Assembly: GCF_035222485.1 (NCBI RefSeq) | Contig: NC_085921.1 | Span: 5,078,694-5,142,693 of the forward strand | Length of the DNA: 64,000 nt | Reading direction: 5' to 3' | From: Podospora pseudoanserina | Lineage: Eukaryota; Ascomycota; Sordariomycetes; Sordariales; Podosporaceae | Part shown: positions 1 through 9,351 of the stretch, piece by piece | Position numbering within the stretch: the stretch's first letter is position 1 | How the letters are laid out: each line of letters begins with the position of its first letter | The notes under the pieces: generated by a model | Seen by the model: the letters and a program-made list of their open reading frames with translations, nothing else | Databases searched by the model: none | Told to the model about the DNA's origin: nothing | Position numbers and translations under genes: made by a program

Positions 1-474
1 CTTGAGCACGGCATGAACGACTATATCCCCAAGCCGGTCGACAAGAAGTATCTCATCAAGGTTCTAGCAAAGTGGCTCCTACAAATGAAGGACTACAGGA
101 AGATCTTTGACGAACAAATGAACAAGCTACGAAGCTACGAATCTTTGACTCCGGGTGCGAAGGGCCATGTTGCCGATCGTCTCCAGAAACTTTCATTAAC
201 TGTCCAGGGCGAAGAAGGCGAAGGAGGCGGAGCCGCCACACCGTCTGATCGGTCGGTGGAAAACAAAGACCAATCTGATTCCCATGGAGCACAGTCGTCA
301 GACGACACCATCAATGTGGTCAAGCCTACCTCACAAGAGGAGAACCAGCACACCAGCAGTGTGGTATCTTCACCGCGTTTCGAGCCACTTTTGCCGCCAG
401 TTCAGCTCGAAATGCTGGACTCCACCCAGGACATTGGCCTTATGGTGACTGGAGACATCGCGCCAAACGCTTGA
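1..474 (+). CDS. Hybrid histidine kinase, C-terminal receiver domain end (5' partial)
   Basis: The reading frame is already open at base 1, so only the C-terminus is present. The first codons read LEHGMNDYIPKPVDKKYL, which is the end of a response-regulator receiver domain: the KP pair is the conserved lysine-proline before beta5/alpha5, and the segment KKYLIKVLAKWL is the final helix. This is the usual C-terminus of a fungal hybrid histidine kinase, which autophosphorylates and passes phosphate through the receiver to the HPt protein of the osmotic/oxidative MAPK phosphorelay. After the receiver comes about 125 residues of low-complexity Ser/Thr/Glu/Pro sequence. The kinase group cannot be decided from this fragment. 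The frame ends at TGA 472-474 but stays open for another 51 codons to a second TGA at 628-630, with similar composition. Confidence 0.8.
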   Translation, partial: LEHGMNDYIPKPVDKKYLIKVLAKWLLQMKDYRKIFDEQMNKLRSYESLTPGAKGHVADRLQKLSLTVQGEEGEGGGAATPSDRSVENKDQSDSHGAQSSDDTINVVKPTSQEENQHTSSVVSSPRFEPLLPPVQLEMLDSTQDIGLMVTGDIAPNA

Positions 475-630
475 GGGTCACAAATCTCTGCGGAAGCTGT
501 CGATAGTGGAGGAGACACAGAGAATAGCACCAGCGGGACAACTGCCACCACACCTTTAGATCCACCACTGGACTCGGACAAGAGCACTGTCGATACCACA
601 CATAAGGGGGCAGCCACCCTGCTACCATGA

Positions 631-2093
631 TACGAGGTTCAATACCTCTTTCCCTTTTTCCTTGCGTTCTCTTTACTTGTTGTTTCTTCCTTTTTCCCTC
701 TATGTTTCTTTTTGGCGCGATCTGGAGTTGACTATATGGTGCTTAGTGTACTTTGGCAAGCAGGCAATAACTTTTACTGCATTGATACCTATTTCATTTC
801 TATTTTTGTGGGAGCAGGGGGGTTGAGTTATTGAGTGCACTCGGTGATCGCAACAATGTCTGTATGGATATGAAGTAGCACGCGGTGGTGATCCGGGACA
901 GGAGTGGTGATTTGGCTTGCATGAAAATGGCGAGACGTGGGTTTATGCAGCGAGTCTGGAGTTGTGGGCATCTAGATAAACAGTACGAAATAGGATGTAG
1001 GGTAAAATAGTAACGATACGGTATATTATCTCTATGGCAACATACTCCATGTACAGTATAACTTTTTTTTCTTTTCTAAGAAAAAACAGAAAAAAAACTT
1101 GCCGAATGGACTTTCAGCGAAGGATACCTAACAAGCTTCTGATTGAGTTGGCTGCATGTTGTTGGACTACTACGCTCAGCCTCATGTCGGAGGCTAGGTA
1201 TCCATCAGGCCACAGATCAAGATCTGTATTAACCCACGCTGTGGTTGAAGCTGCGGCTCGGGGGCTTGGAGTTATGCAAACTGAAACAAGTGATACCCGG
1301 AGCATATTAGTACCTGTTTGGGAATATGGAAATGTGCTGTTCAAGATCTGGCCTGTCGTGAGCTGAGGGGCGATGCAAGGTTCTTTTAATGTGTTATGGC
1401 CAGGCTGTGGCCGTTTACTCGGCACAGAATTGAACAGCACAATAACACCCGATCAGATGGTCATATTGTGTTGGTTGGAACTTTGTGTCGGGCCCAATCC
1501 CACAGAGCAGGTCTCCGTCGGGTGTTGGAATGTTGATGGCAGTGCTTTGAGCAAGAAGACCCCGATGGGGAAATATGTGGGTGAACTGGGAAGTGTGTGG
1601 TCAGCTTACTTACCGGCGCTAAAAATACAAGATGGGACGAAATTATGCCAGGAGCCATGATGTCTCCCTGTGGCACCATCCATATATCTGACAGCGGCTG
1701 AAGGTGAGTGGCCAAGAGCGGCGATGCAATCTTTCTTCAATTCTTTCAGTGAATGGGGATGCAAATTCGTGTCCGTATGGTGAAACAAGTTAACAGGCGA
1801 AGTTGGATTCTCTGAAGATAGTAGGATGGGTGGGTTAATCATTGGGACTGTCGCCAACAGTGAGCGCATCGCGCCATCCTAGGAAAGCGTTCAGAACTAG
1901 TGTGGCCCTCAGGGCCTTTGCTGTCTGTTGACTGAACTCGGACTTGGGCCTTATTTGAAGGCCAGGTGCATCATCGTCGTTGGCCCTGATTTTGTGACAG
2001 ACCATGGAACATGGACCGTTTTCTCAGTCCTATCCCCATTTTGGCGAGCTGAAATTGTTGGAAATTGAGTCCATATTCAAACATAACAAGTTG
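631..2093. other. Intergenic, 3' region of the kinase gene and promoter of the next gene
   Basis: About 1.46 kb. The first part is T-rich and looks like a 3' untranslated region. Several short open frames exist here, but none shows recognisable domains or a continuing exon structure. I see no RNA gene or repeat. Confidence 0.6.
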
Positions 2094-2101
2094 TATATAA
2101 G
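2094..2101 (+). promoter_or_regulatory. TATA box of the Lys-rich protein gene
   Basis: TATATAAG lies 159 nt upstream of the chosen ATG at 2260. A match this good is uncommon in filamentous fungal promoters and supports a regulated or strongly transcribed gene starting near 2125-2135. Confidence 0.55.
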
Positions 2102-2259
2102 CCCGGGTTTCCGACGAGAGTGTGCCAACGTATTTGCGTCAACCATCTACCAATCTTTTCCCTATCTTCCTCACATTCTTGACCCCAGCTTTCTTCATTT
2201 CCTCTCCGCCGGTCGGACCTCTAGAGTGTATAAGACTTTTCACCCTTTCCGCCATCACC

Positions 2260-3651
2260 ATGCCAGGTCCCCTCATTGCCCTCATACCGGCCGTTGCTGG
2301 CGCTGCTGCACGCGCAGCACCTGCCGCAGTCGGTAAGGCAACTGCTCAAAGTGCTGCCAAAGGCGCTGCCAAAGCCGCACCCAAGCCTGCTGCTCCCAAG
2401 CCTGCTGCTCCCAAGCCTCAGCCTCCCAAGCAGAACAACCCGCCCAAGCCCAAAGACGACAAGAAGCCTGAGCAAAAGAAGGATGAGAAGAAGCCCGAGC
2501 AAAAGAAGGATGAGAAGAAGCCCGAGCAAAAGAAGGATGACAAGAAGCCTGAACCAAAGAAGGACGACAAAAAGCCCGAGCAAAAGGACGAGAAAAAGCC
2601 CGAGCAAAAGAAGGACGAGAAAAAGTCCGATGACAAGAAGCAGGATAATAAGCCTGGGCAGAAGAAGGACGAGAAAAAGCCCGATGACAAGAAGCAGAAT
2701 AATAAGCAGAAGAAGCCTACGCGTGGCTGTGAGAAGAGGGAGGAACTCACAGAACAAGCTCTCGACACTACTTCTCAAGTCATCGATCGCATCACGAACC
2801 GCCCTGGCCGGGACGATGATGCCACCTCAGATTCTCTCAAACTCGCAGGGCCCAAGCCCAAGAACCCCGTGGTGGCGCCCAAGGCTCCCAAGGCCGGTGA
2901 TGTACTTGTCTCCCTTGCTGTTAAGAACAACGGCCAGGATTGGTTCTGGTTCGTCCACCACCCTACCGAGACCAACACAGGCATGACCATGCATGCCGAG
3001 GGTACCATCACCAAGGGATTTACGGTTAAACTCACACGCAAGACCACCGTCGAAAAGCTCGAGTCTGCCACGGGCACCAAGTCACTCGAGCTGATCAAGC
3101 TGCAGTGGGTTGAGAAGCGTTGGTGGGACGAGGACATGTTCGGCCCCAACAAGGCTGCCAAGGCGGAGGCTCCCTTTGAGACAACCGCGTATGGCGTAAA
3201 GCCTCCCACAGTGACCGAGTGCGCTCCCGTCAAGGAGACCGCCACTGAGATGGCCATGGATAGGATGACCGCCCGTATCAAGCGCAAGGACGACAAGACC
3301 TGGGTCCTCGAGTCGTGCGAGGCTCTGGTCCGTGCCGGAGCCCTCAAACAGAACGTCTTGACCTTCCTTGAGAAGCTCAAGGACAGCTACGGCACCCTCG
3401 GAGGCAAGAAGCCCGCCGACCCCAATGTTAGCCCGGCCAACCCTGGCAAACAGCCGATCTGCGGTACTCCCAGCAGGGGCGGAGATGGCCTCCCTACCAA
3501 GACCAATAGGCCTAATACGCCGAGCACACCTGGGAATGCTACACCGCGTAAGACTGGGAATGCTACACCGGGTAAGCCTGGAAATGGCACTCCAAAGAAG
3601 GGCGTCACTGGAAAGCCTCCTGCCATCAACGCGGCTGCTGTCAACAAATAG
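2260..3651 (+). CDS. Lys/Pro-rich low-complexity protein with conserved-looking globular core (hypothetical)
   Basis: Single-exon gene, 463 residues. The ATG at 2260 is preceded by ATCACC, a good start context; the same frame is open upstream to 2122 but has no other ATG there. Residues 1-45 are Ala-rich. Residues 45-190 are a highly charged tract built from repeats of KKPEQKKDE and KKPAAPKP type. Residues 220-395 look globular, with Trp-rich segments such as QDWFWFVHH and QWVEKRWWDEDMFGP. The C-terminus returns to Pro/Thr/Gly/Lys repeats (TPGNATPRKTGNATPGK). There is no clear signal peptide, although the N-terminus is moderately hydrophobic. I do not recognise the family. The polybasic/acidic repeat suggests a nucleic-acid or scaffold-binding linker, which is inference only. 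Confidence 0.75.
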   Translation: MPGPLIALIPAVAGAAARAAPAAVGKATAQSAAKGAAKAAPKPAAPKPAAPKPQPPKQNNPPKPKDDKKPEQKKDEKKPEQKKDEKKPEQKKDDKKPEPKKDDKKPEQKDEKKPEQKKDEKKSDDKKQDNKPGQKKDEKKPDDKKQNNKQKKPTRGCEKREELTEQALDTTSQVIDRITNRPGRDDDATSDSLKLAGPKPKNPVVAPKAPKAGDVLVSLAVKNNGQDWFWFVHHPTETNTGMTMHAEGTITKGFTVKLTRKTTVEKLESATGTKSLELIKLQWVEKRWWDEDMFGPNKAAKAEAPFETTAYGVKPPTVTECAPVKETATEMAMDRMTARIKRKDDKTWVLESCEALVRAGALKQNVLTFLEKLKDSYGTLGGKKPADPNVSPANPGKQPICGTPSRGGDGLPTKTNRPNTPSTPGNATPRKTGNATPGKPGNGTPKKGVTGKPPAINAAAVNK

Positions 3652-4078
3652 TGGGCATGTATCGCCTCCTAGCGCAATATTTCCATTTCTATGTTTTGGT
3701 TATCTAGACGGTTAGCATTCAATGATGGTGAATCTGGGCGTTCTCTGGTAGAAGCAGGCGCTGTTCTTCCATTCTTTCGCTATGTCTGGTTGGTTTGCTG
3801 GTAGTGTAAATGGTGTCAGAGTGATAAATTGAGCTGGTACTCAAAATATATGCAACGAAGTCTCCCCCATTCCGTGCTGAATATTACCTGGATACTGTAT
3901 TGGTATTCCTGATGAGAAAAGGAGGACACGGAGCTGACCCTAACCCTCACCGGCCCCTTGAATCGCCCCTGACGAATTTCCGAGTCCGTCATCCCTTCAA
4001 ATTCAGTGACATTGACATGAAAAGAGGGGTCACCCGGTATTCTCCTCCAAGTTGATACTGAGGGCAGCCCAAAACAAC
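3652..4078. other. Intergenic
   Basis: 427 nt between two plus-strand genes. A minus-strand open frame at 3816-4196 overlaps the next gene and has no features of its own. I see nothing functional here beyond presumed 3' and 5' untranslated sequence. Confidence 0.5.
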
Positions 4079-5164
4079 ATGTTCCTGTCACGAACACAAA
4101 CACCAGAGTGCAATTGGCCGATACTCCCCAACCAGCCAGCTCATACTCACGTGAACGGCACATTGTACTGCTGGAATAGAGACCTTGACACTTCATACTG
4201 GATACACGAGCATGCCTTTAGCTGTCTCAATTTCGATAGCCAGAACTGCGTGTGCCCGCGCCTCAAAGCAGACCCCGAGGTGGCCGGGATAGGTGTACGT
4301 GATGTTGAATTTGCGCTTGTTGGCAGCTCTGTATACATTTCTAATCAGCTTTCCGATGAGCTCTAGGTAATCCTCGCCTTCTTCATCACTGCTTTCCTGA
4401 CCGTCATCTCCACGATATTCACCCTCCTCCTCACTCGCACCGATGGCCCCTTATCTCCCGACGGAATCTGGCCGCCTCCATCCTCCCCGGCCCACCCTCC
4501 CACTCTCAACAAGATCAATCATGTCTCAAGACAATACATCGCCCGACCATTCGTTGTCTTTCTTCACTCTCATGGAGTCAACATTCCCGTCATAGCCGCC
4601 TGCGCCACCGACCTCGTTATCTCGCTCTCCGACACCCAGCTCGTCACCGGCCTCGCCGTGCTCGTCGGTGCGCTCGCCTCCCTGTACCGCAGCGACCACG
4701 ATGAACCAATGTCGGTCTATCATTTCACCATCGCCTCTGACCTGGCCTGGTTCTCGTCCACCACACATCTCTCCTCGCTGCTGGTTCTCCGTTACCACCC
4801 ACGAATCTCGGCCAAAAAGGGCCACCGACCCACTCACATCCGGCCCTGGACGGTGCACCTCCCGTTAAAAATACGACTTGTCCTCATGGCTGTTTTCGCC
4901 GCTCTTCTCCTCTAGGCCACCACGCTGGGGGCATACGAGTGCTGGTACAGCACCATGGCCTGCCCCGCCAAATGTACGCTGACACACCCCTGGGGCGGCG
5001 AGCCGGAGACGTGGGTGGCGGTGAACACGCAGCTAATATTCATCGTCTTGTTATTACCGCCCCTAATAGCGCTTGTTGAATCCTACGCACACCACTCGGA
5101 AGCAGACAAAAAGAAGAGGTTTGGGCAGTGCAGTTGTGGTGGCTGTGAATGGCACGGATGCTGA
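4079..5164 (+). CDS. Fungal multi-span membrane protein (SLSDTQLVTGLA family) with an in-frame TAG
   Basis: CDS modelled as join(4079..4294,4367..5164). The 72-nt intron 4295-4366 starts GTACGT, carries TTTCTAATC as branch region and ends CTCTAG. Removing it joins DPEVAGIG to VILAFFITAFLT, the arrangement seen in a widespread fungal family of integral membrane proteins with the signature SLSDTQLVTGLA, also present here. The protein has an N-terminal Cys-containing extracellular-like segment followed by several hydrophobic helices. The frame is then interrupted by TAG at 4913-4915, after KIRLVLMAVFAALLL, yet continues open for 83 codons with another membrane segment (LIFIVLLLPPLIALV) and a Cys-rich tail. 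Either this is a recent nonsense mutation, or 4853-4915 (63 nt, in phase, weak GTGCAC donor, good CTCTAG acceptor) is a second intron. Function unknown. Confidence 0.6.
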
Positions 5165-5320
5165 GTGATCTCAAGTACCTTAGGACGGAGGAGCAAGAGA
5201 ATTTTCATATCCGTATTGGTCGTAACACATAACAAGATCTACCTCTATCCCATGACCCAAACAAAAACACAACCACCATAGGGGGTATCAAGCAACGCCG
5301 TATATCCCGTCTTGTCCATC

Positions 5321-6949
5321 TCAATACCAAGCTGACTTCTTTCCGGCCTCGATGCTGTCGACGATGATGCACTTTTCCGTCTGGCACACCTTTTTCCGCT
5401 CCAGAAACTTCCATTTGGGGCCTAACGGACCGGTGATGTAGTGATACTCACCAAAGAGCCTCCATTGCCGTTCGTCACTGAGAGGATAAACATCATCACC
5501 CCAGTACCCATCAAAATGGAACCAGGACGTTGGTGCTTCTGGGTTTGACGACGCAGGCTGTAAGCTCGTTCGGTTTCGACCTGCCGGGACTGCCTTGGAT
5601 TCCTCGTGATCAACCTCGTAGTCATACCAATAGGCATAGTTGTTCAGTGCGGGATCCCAGAGTGGACCCTTGTCGGTGATGTCCTTGAGCATCTTGAAAG
5701 GCAAGACGTATGGGTGGAGCCCAGGATTGGCGTACATGGCATGACTTCCAACAGCGGAGTAGATAACTGGACGAGCCGGCTTACCGTGGTTTTGGGACCG
5801 CTTCTCCATGGCGTGCCACGTGTATGCCTTGCCGCCGGCATGCTCGCTGAGAAACATGGCCCGTGGAATACCGTTTTGGAACCGGACCATGCAGTGCTCC
5901 CAGTCGCCAACGTGGTTGCCAAACCTGATGTTGAGAACCGTCTGCCCTAGATTGTAGCTGTAGAAAAAGAACCAAAAGGCATCCAGGATGCCGGCTCCTT
6001 TGTCGACAAGGACCAGGACAGCAGGTGCCTTGGAATACCCGCTGGCGTCCGGCTTGCCTTTCTCCGGAAAGCTACCAACCATTGGCCGCTGAGCAGGTGA
6101 AGCTCTTCGCCGCAAGCCTCTCCCCAGATTCTTGGGCGCGGCTATGCGGTGAGGTGGGTGTTGCTTGTCTGCATCCCACCAAGTCATTCCGTCATCTGCT
6201 CTGCGAGGCTGACCGTCGTGCGAACCCCAGTCCGCTCCATTATTGCCATTCTTGTCGTTATTGTCATTGTCATCATCGTCGTCGTCATCATCGAAAGGGG
6301 TTGGAACTCCCACTTGGCTGTGTAACCAATCAGGCCTGCTCTCGACATCATCGACGCTGGTGAGAAAAACAGTCCCATTCTCCCCGTTCAACTGCCCCAG
6401 ATTGTCCAGCGCCAGGTCTTTTTTCCCATTCTCGCCATCCCACAAGGACTCTACCTTCATGTGCTTGACATGCTCTGCAATATCCGATGGCCAAAAGTTC
6501 TCACCAGAGTACAAGTGCACCAATGGGGCATTATCCAGCACAAAGTCGGGTACCGCTCCTTTCTCGACCACTTTTGCCTTCATCTCTCCGCCTCTCCTCT
6601 TCAGATCGGCCTCCATCCAGCCCTCCTCTTGGTCCCACGTGTTTTCAAATTCCTCCTCGCCTTCCCACGCCAAAGCCAGCTTTCGTAATTCATCCATGAC
6701 GGCCTCGCCCATGCCGTGGGACAAGGCTGGAGCATCCCACCGTATGTGCTGAATCCCGCATAGGCCCAACCAACGACAAGCTTGGCGGTCGAGGAAGTTG
6801 GGCGAGGAATTGATCCATTTTTTGTCTCGCTCGGTCTCATTTTCGTCAGGTTGCGTGGGCTTGATAGCACGGGGAACAGCCCAAAGGACGAAAATGATGC
6901 TGCCTAAGAAGGCAAATGTGTATGAGAGGCGGCGGATGCCGTAAGCCAT
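5321..6949 (-). CDS. VPS62: Vacuolar protein sorting-associated protein 62 (VPS62/TDA6 family)
   Basis: Single exon, 542 residues. The N-terminus MAYGIRRLSYTFAFLG begins a signal anchor of about 20 hydrophobic residues, so the protein probably faces the secretory or vacuolar lumen. Diagnostic family segments are GENFWPSDIAEHVKHM, the central DAFWFFFYSYN and NHVGDWEHCMVRF, and YSAVGSHAMYANPG. In yeast, VPS62 mutants mis-sort vacuolar proteins; the biochemical activity is not known. A variable insert around residues 218-235 consists of about eight Asp then Asn/Lys, encoded by a GAC/GAT run that is prone to slippage. It is transcribed away from the membrane protein gene, with which it converges. 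Confidence 0.9.
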   Translation of the reverse strand: MAYGIRRLSYTFAFLGSIIFVLWAVPRAIKPTQPDENETERDKKWINSSPNFLDRQACRWLGLCGIQHIRWDAPALSHGMGEAVMDELRKLALAWEGEEEFENTWDQEEGWMEADLKRRGGEMKAKVVEKGAVPDFVLDNAPLVHLYSGENFWPSDIAEHVKHMKVESLWDGENGKKDLALDNLGQLNGENGTVFLTSVDDVESRPDWLHSQVGVPTPFDDDDDDDDNDNNDKNGNNGADWGSHDGQPRRADDGMTWWDADKQHPPHRIAAPKNLGRGLRRRASPAQRPMVGSFPEKGKPDASGYSKAPAVLVLVDKGAGILDAFWFFFYSYNLGQTVLNIRFGNHVGDWEHCMVRFQNGIPRAMFLSEHAGGKAYTWHAMEKRSQNHGKPARPVIYSAVGSHAMYANPGLHPYVLPFKMLKDITDKGPLWDPALNNYAYWYDYEVDHEESKAVPAGRNRTSLQPASSNPEAPTSWFHFDGYWGDDVYPLSDERQWRLFGEYHYITGPLGPKWKFLERKKVCQTEKCIIVDSIEAGKKSAWY

Positions 6950-7585
6950 GTTGATGTTTCTGAGAGTGGTGAAGGACTCGAGATGGGGGAAATGTAGGAA
7001 TGTGGTGTCACCGCTGCTTCACGTATGCAAGTCCGCATTGGGTTGTTAGGTAACAAATAACGTGGGATTGCTAAGCACCAAGCCGCCAAACGGAGCGGGG
7101 ACGCAGGATGACAGGATGACAGGATGAGGCGCAGAGATGGGAATAAAGAGTGACAAACCGGGCCGCAGAGTGCGCGGGATGAGGGCATCAACTATACCTG
7201 GGAGGAAAGAGAAGAGGAAAGATGGAAAAGGCGAAAAAAAGGACCAACAATGGGACAAAAAGTCAAGGCATGCAGGAATCATGTGGCCCTGGGATATCCG
7301 GGAGTTGGGGTCACAACCTAACGGGAAGCCGGGAGCCCGGCAGGGTCCACGCACGTCAGCCAAGACTTGTACTGGTACCTGTGCCGCAGCGGCATCTCCA
7401 CTGAAGGATGGGTACCTGATCTTCTACTGCTCGAAACTCTTAGCGCTGGACAGAAACCGGAAACCCCGCCGCCAAAACCCATTCTGGGATGACAGGCCCC
7501 ACCCTCCGCCTGTTCACAGGGCAATGCCAAGGATCTGCGACCTGGATGGGCTGGGAGGACATGGCTAGGGTGCTAGGTATGTCAT
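6950..7585. other. Intergenic, VPS62 promoter and 3' end of the TFIIIC gene
   Basis: 636 nt. Overlapping short open frames occur on both strands but none has recognisable content. I see no RNA gene. Confidence 0.5.
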
Positions 7586-8843
7586 CTAATCATGTTTCTC
7601 GCTCCTCCATCCCTCGAGCTCGTCCCATCTCCGAGGTGTCGGCTGGTTTTGCAACACACTCCCTGACTCGCTCCTGTGCTGTGTCCCTGCTCTCGACAGC
7701 GCCGACGTATCTCTCCGAACCAACGTTGTCCTCCTTGCCCTTGTCCTAGGCCTCCTGCGCCCTCCCGATCCTCTGACAGGTCCATATGGCCTCTGCTCCA
7801 CCCCCAGCCCAGCCTGTATATTGTCCCTCCTCTTTTCTCGAAGGCTCATGTTCCTCTGCTGGTCACGATGCAGTTTCCTCCTTCTCATTTCCTCGGCTCT
7901 GTCCTCCACCATAAGTCGGTTCTGGTGCGTCTCCACTGATGTGATGGTCACTTCGTCCGTCTCGTTACGTTTGCGCTTGAGGGAGATGAGATCCTCGAGA
8001 AAGTGCGCCTGCGGCTGCCGCTGCCCGCTCTTGTCGCCGCCGACATGAACGTAGATGCCACCGTTGCGCTTGTACCGAGCTGGCAAGTCTTCCTCTTGAG
8101 AGTCAACCCCCATAGCATCGTCCTGCTCTCCATGGCCATTCGAAGGATTCTTGTTGCGAAGAGTGGTCTCTGTAAAGTTGATTCTGCACGCGCTGGCCGC
8201 GATCAAATCGATGTTTTGGTTCAAGTTCCTCAGGGCGGGCAGAGGGACTTGTTCGTCGTGGGGGGTGAATATCATCTCGGTGCCAATGTTTGCGCACCAT
8301 GAACCGCGAAACACGTGGTTGCGGTATGATACCAAGGGCATTTCCGAGTGTAGGTCGAGTATCTGGATCTCCTCGGCCGCCACATTGGTGTTGGTCGGCA
8401 ACTCCATGTAGTCTCTATCTTGTCCATTGTCGAGTTGCAACCGGGGATCGACTGGCGGCTCTGTCGGCGCTCGCGGAGGCTGCAGCCCGGAATTGTCGCG
8501 CTTGTCAGCTTCTTCCCGCTCGGGTGGTTCGTTATCATCGACATCCTTGTCATCAATGAAGGCCGCATTCGAGGCTTGGGGCTCGGCGGCATTGAACAGT
8601 GGGTTGTACCAAACTCGGTAGCCCCCGCGCGTGTTATGGATAATGTCGTCGGTTCGGCGCTCGAGAAAGTCGCGGACAGAGAGATCGAGGGTAATGTAGT
8701 AGGTCTACGGAAGGTGTCAGCGTGTGCGACTCACAGGATTTCAGTCGCCGACATGCCTCTTTCTCAGTAGCTGAGTACTCGAATTCCCACTCGTCCTCGT
8801 TCTCTACCAGCAGAGCGTGGTTAGCCTCGACCTGTGACGGCAT
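7586..8843 (-). CDS. TFIIIC triple-barrel subunit (TFIIIC subunit 6 / Tfc7-Sfc7 type)
   Basis: CDS complement(join(7586..8704,8757..8843)), 401 residues. The start is the first ATG in a frame that is otherwise open but lacks an ATG upstream. Exon 1 encodes NEDEWEFEYSATEKE and exon 2 continues TYYITLDLS, together forming the opening strands of the TFIIIC triple-barrel domain. Further on, FRGSWCANIGTEMIFT is the other conserved patch of that domain. The protein would serve in the tau-A subcomplex that recruits TFIIIB to Pol III genes. The C-terminal half is charged and low complexity, including ARRRRPRTRARR-like basic patches. The 52-nt intron 8705-8756 begins GCATGT rather than GT and ends CGTAG, with CTGAC as branch; no GT donor nearby keeps the frame. 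It shares a divergent ~500-bp promoter with HIS7. Confidence 0.8.
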
Positions 8844-9351
8844 TGCGTTGCGCGCGAGATGTTGCTGCTGCTGAATGAGAGTTGAAGATGAATTACGGGG
8901 GGTTGTAGGCTTCGCGGATGGTGTGAAGTAAGGTAGCCTGCCAAAGTACGGCCTGCTGTTCAGAGTCGACACTGTGACAAATCTGCGGTGAGTTGCTTGG
9001 TGGCTTCCGAGGTCCCGTCTGGGTAATGGGAGACTTGCAAGGGTCGCAGCTGAGCTTCCGATGGATTGATTGTCAAAAGTTAGCGGTCAGCATTGGCAGA
9101 ACGCTGCGCGTCGAACCCGGGCATGCCGATAGCGGGGAAACTTTGGCTTATCGCGTGGACCTAGTGGTGGGTTCACCCACTGTGACGGGGCATTGCCCCG
9201 CCATGAAATGCCCCGCGAATATTTTGAATCACTGCCCTAGAGGATCACCAGGGGTTGACTCATTGGATAGGTATTCCCGTCGTGCCCTTTCCCACTGACA
9301 ACATCACCTTGAATCGTCTCGAAGCCTCCCTGGTTGCAGTCGCAAATCAAA
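8844..9351. other. Divergent promoter between the TFIIIC subunit gene and HIS7
   Basis: 508 nt separating two oppositely transcribed genes. It contains the Gcn4/CPC1-type motif listed separately. A B-box-like GGTTCGA on the minus strand near 9108-9120 lacks matching stems, so it is not a tRNA. Confidence 0.6.
9256..9262 (+). promoter_or_regulatory. CPC1/Gcn4 binding site upstream of HIS7
   Basis: Perfect TGACTCA 90 nt upstream of the HIS7 ATG. This is the established target of Gcn4 and its filamentous orthologue CPC1/CpcA, which induce amino-acid biosynthesis genes on starvation. Histidine genes are classic targets, so the position and the downstream gene agree. Confidence 0.7.

Noticed and set aside
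445-522. Intron that would remove the TGA at 472
   Set aside because: The only in-phase GT-AG pair (78 nt) lacks a branch-site motif and has a poor acceptor.
9060-9140. Possible tRNA gene (A-box-like TAGCGGTCAGCATTGG and GGTTCGA on the other strand)
   Set aside because: The two boxes are on opposite strands and no acceptor or T-stem pairing could be formed.
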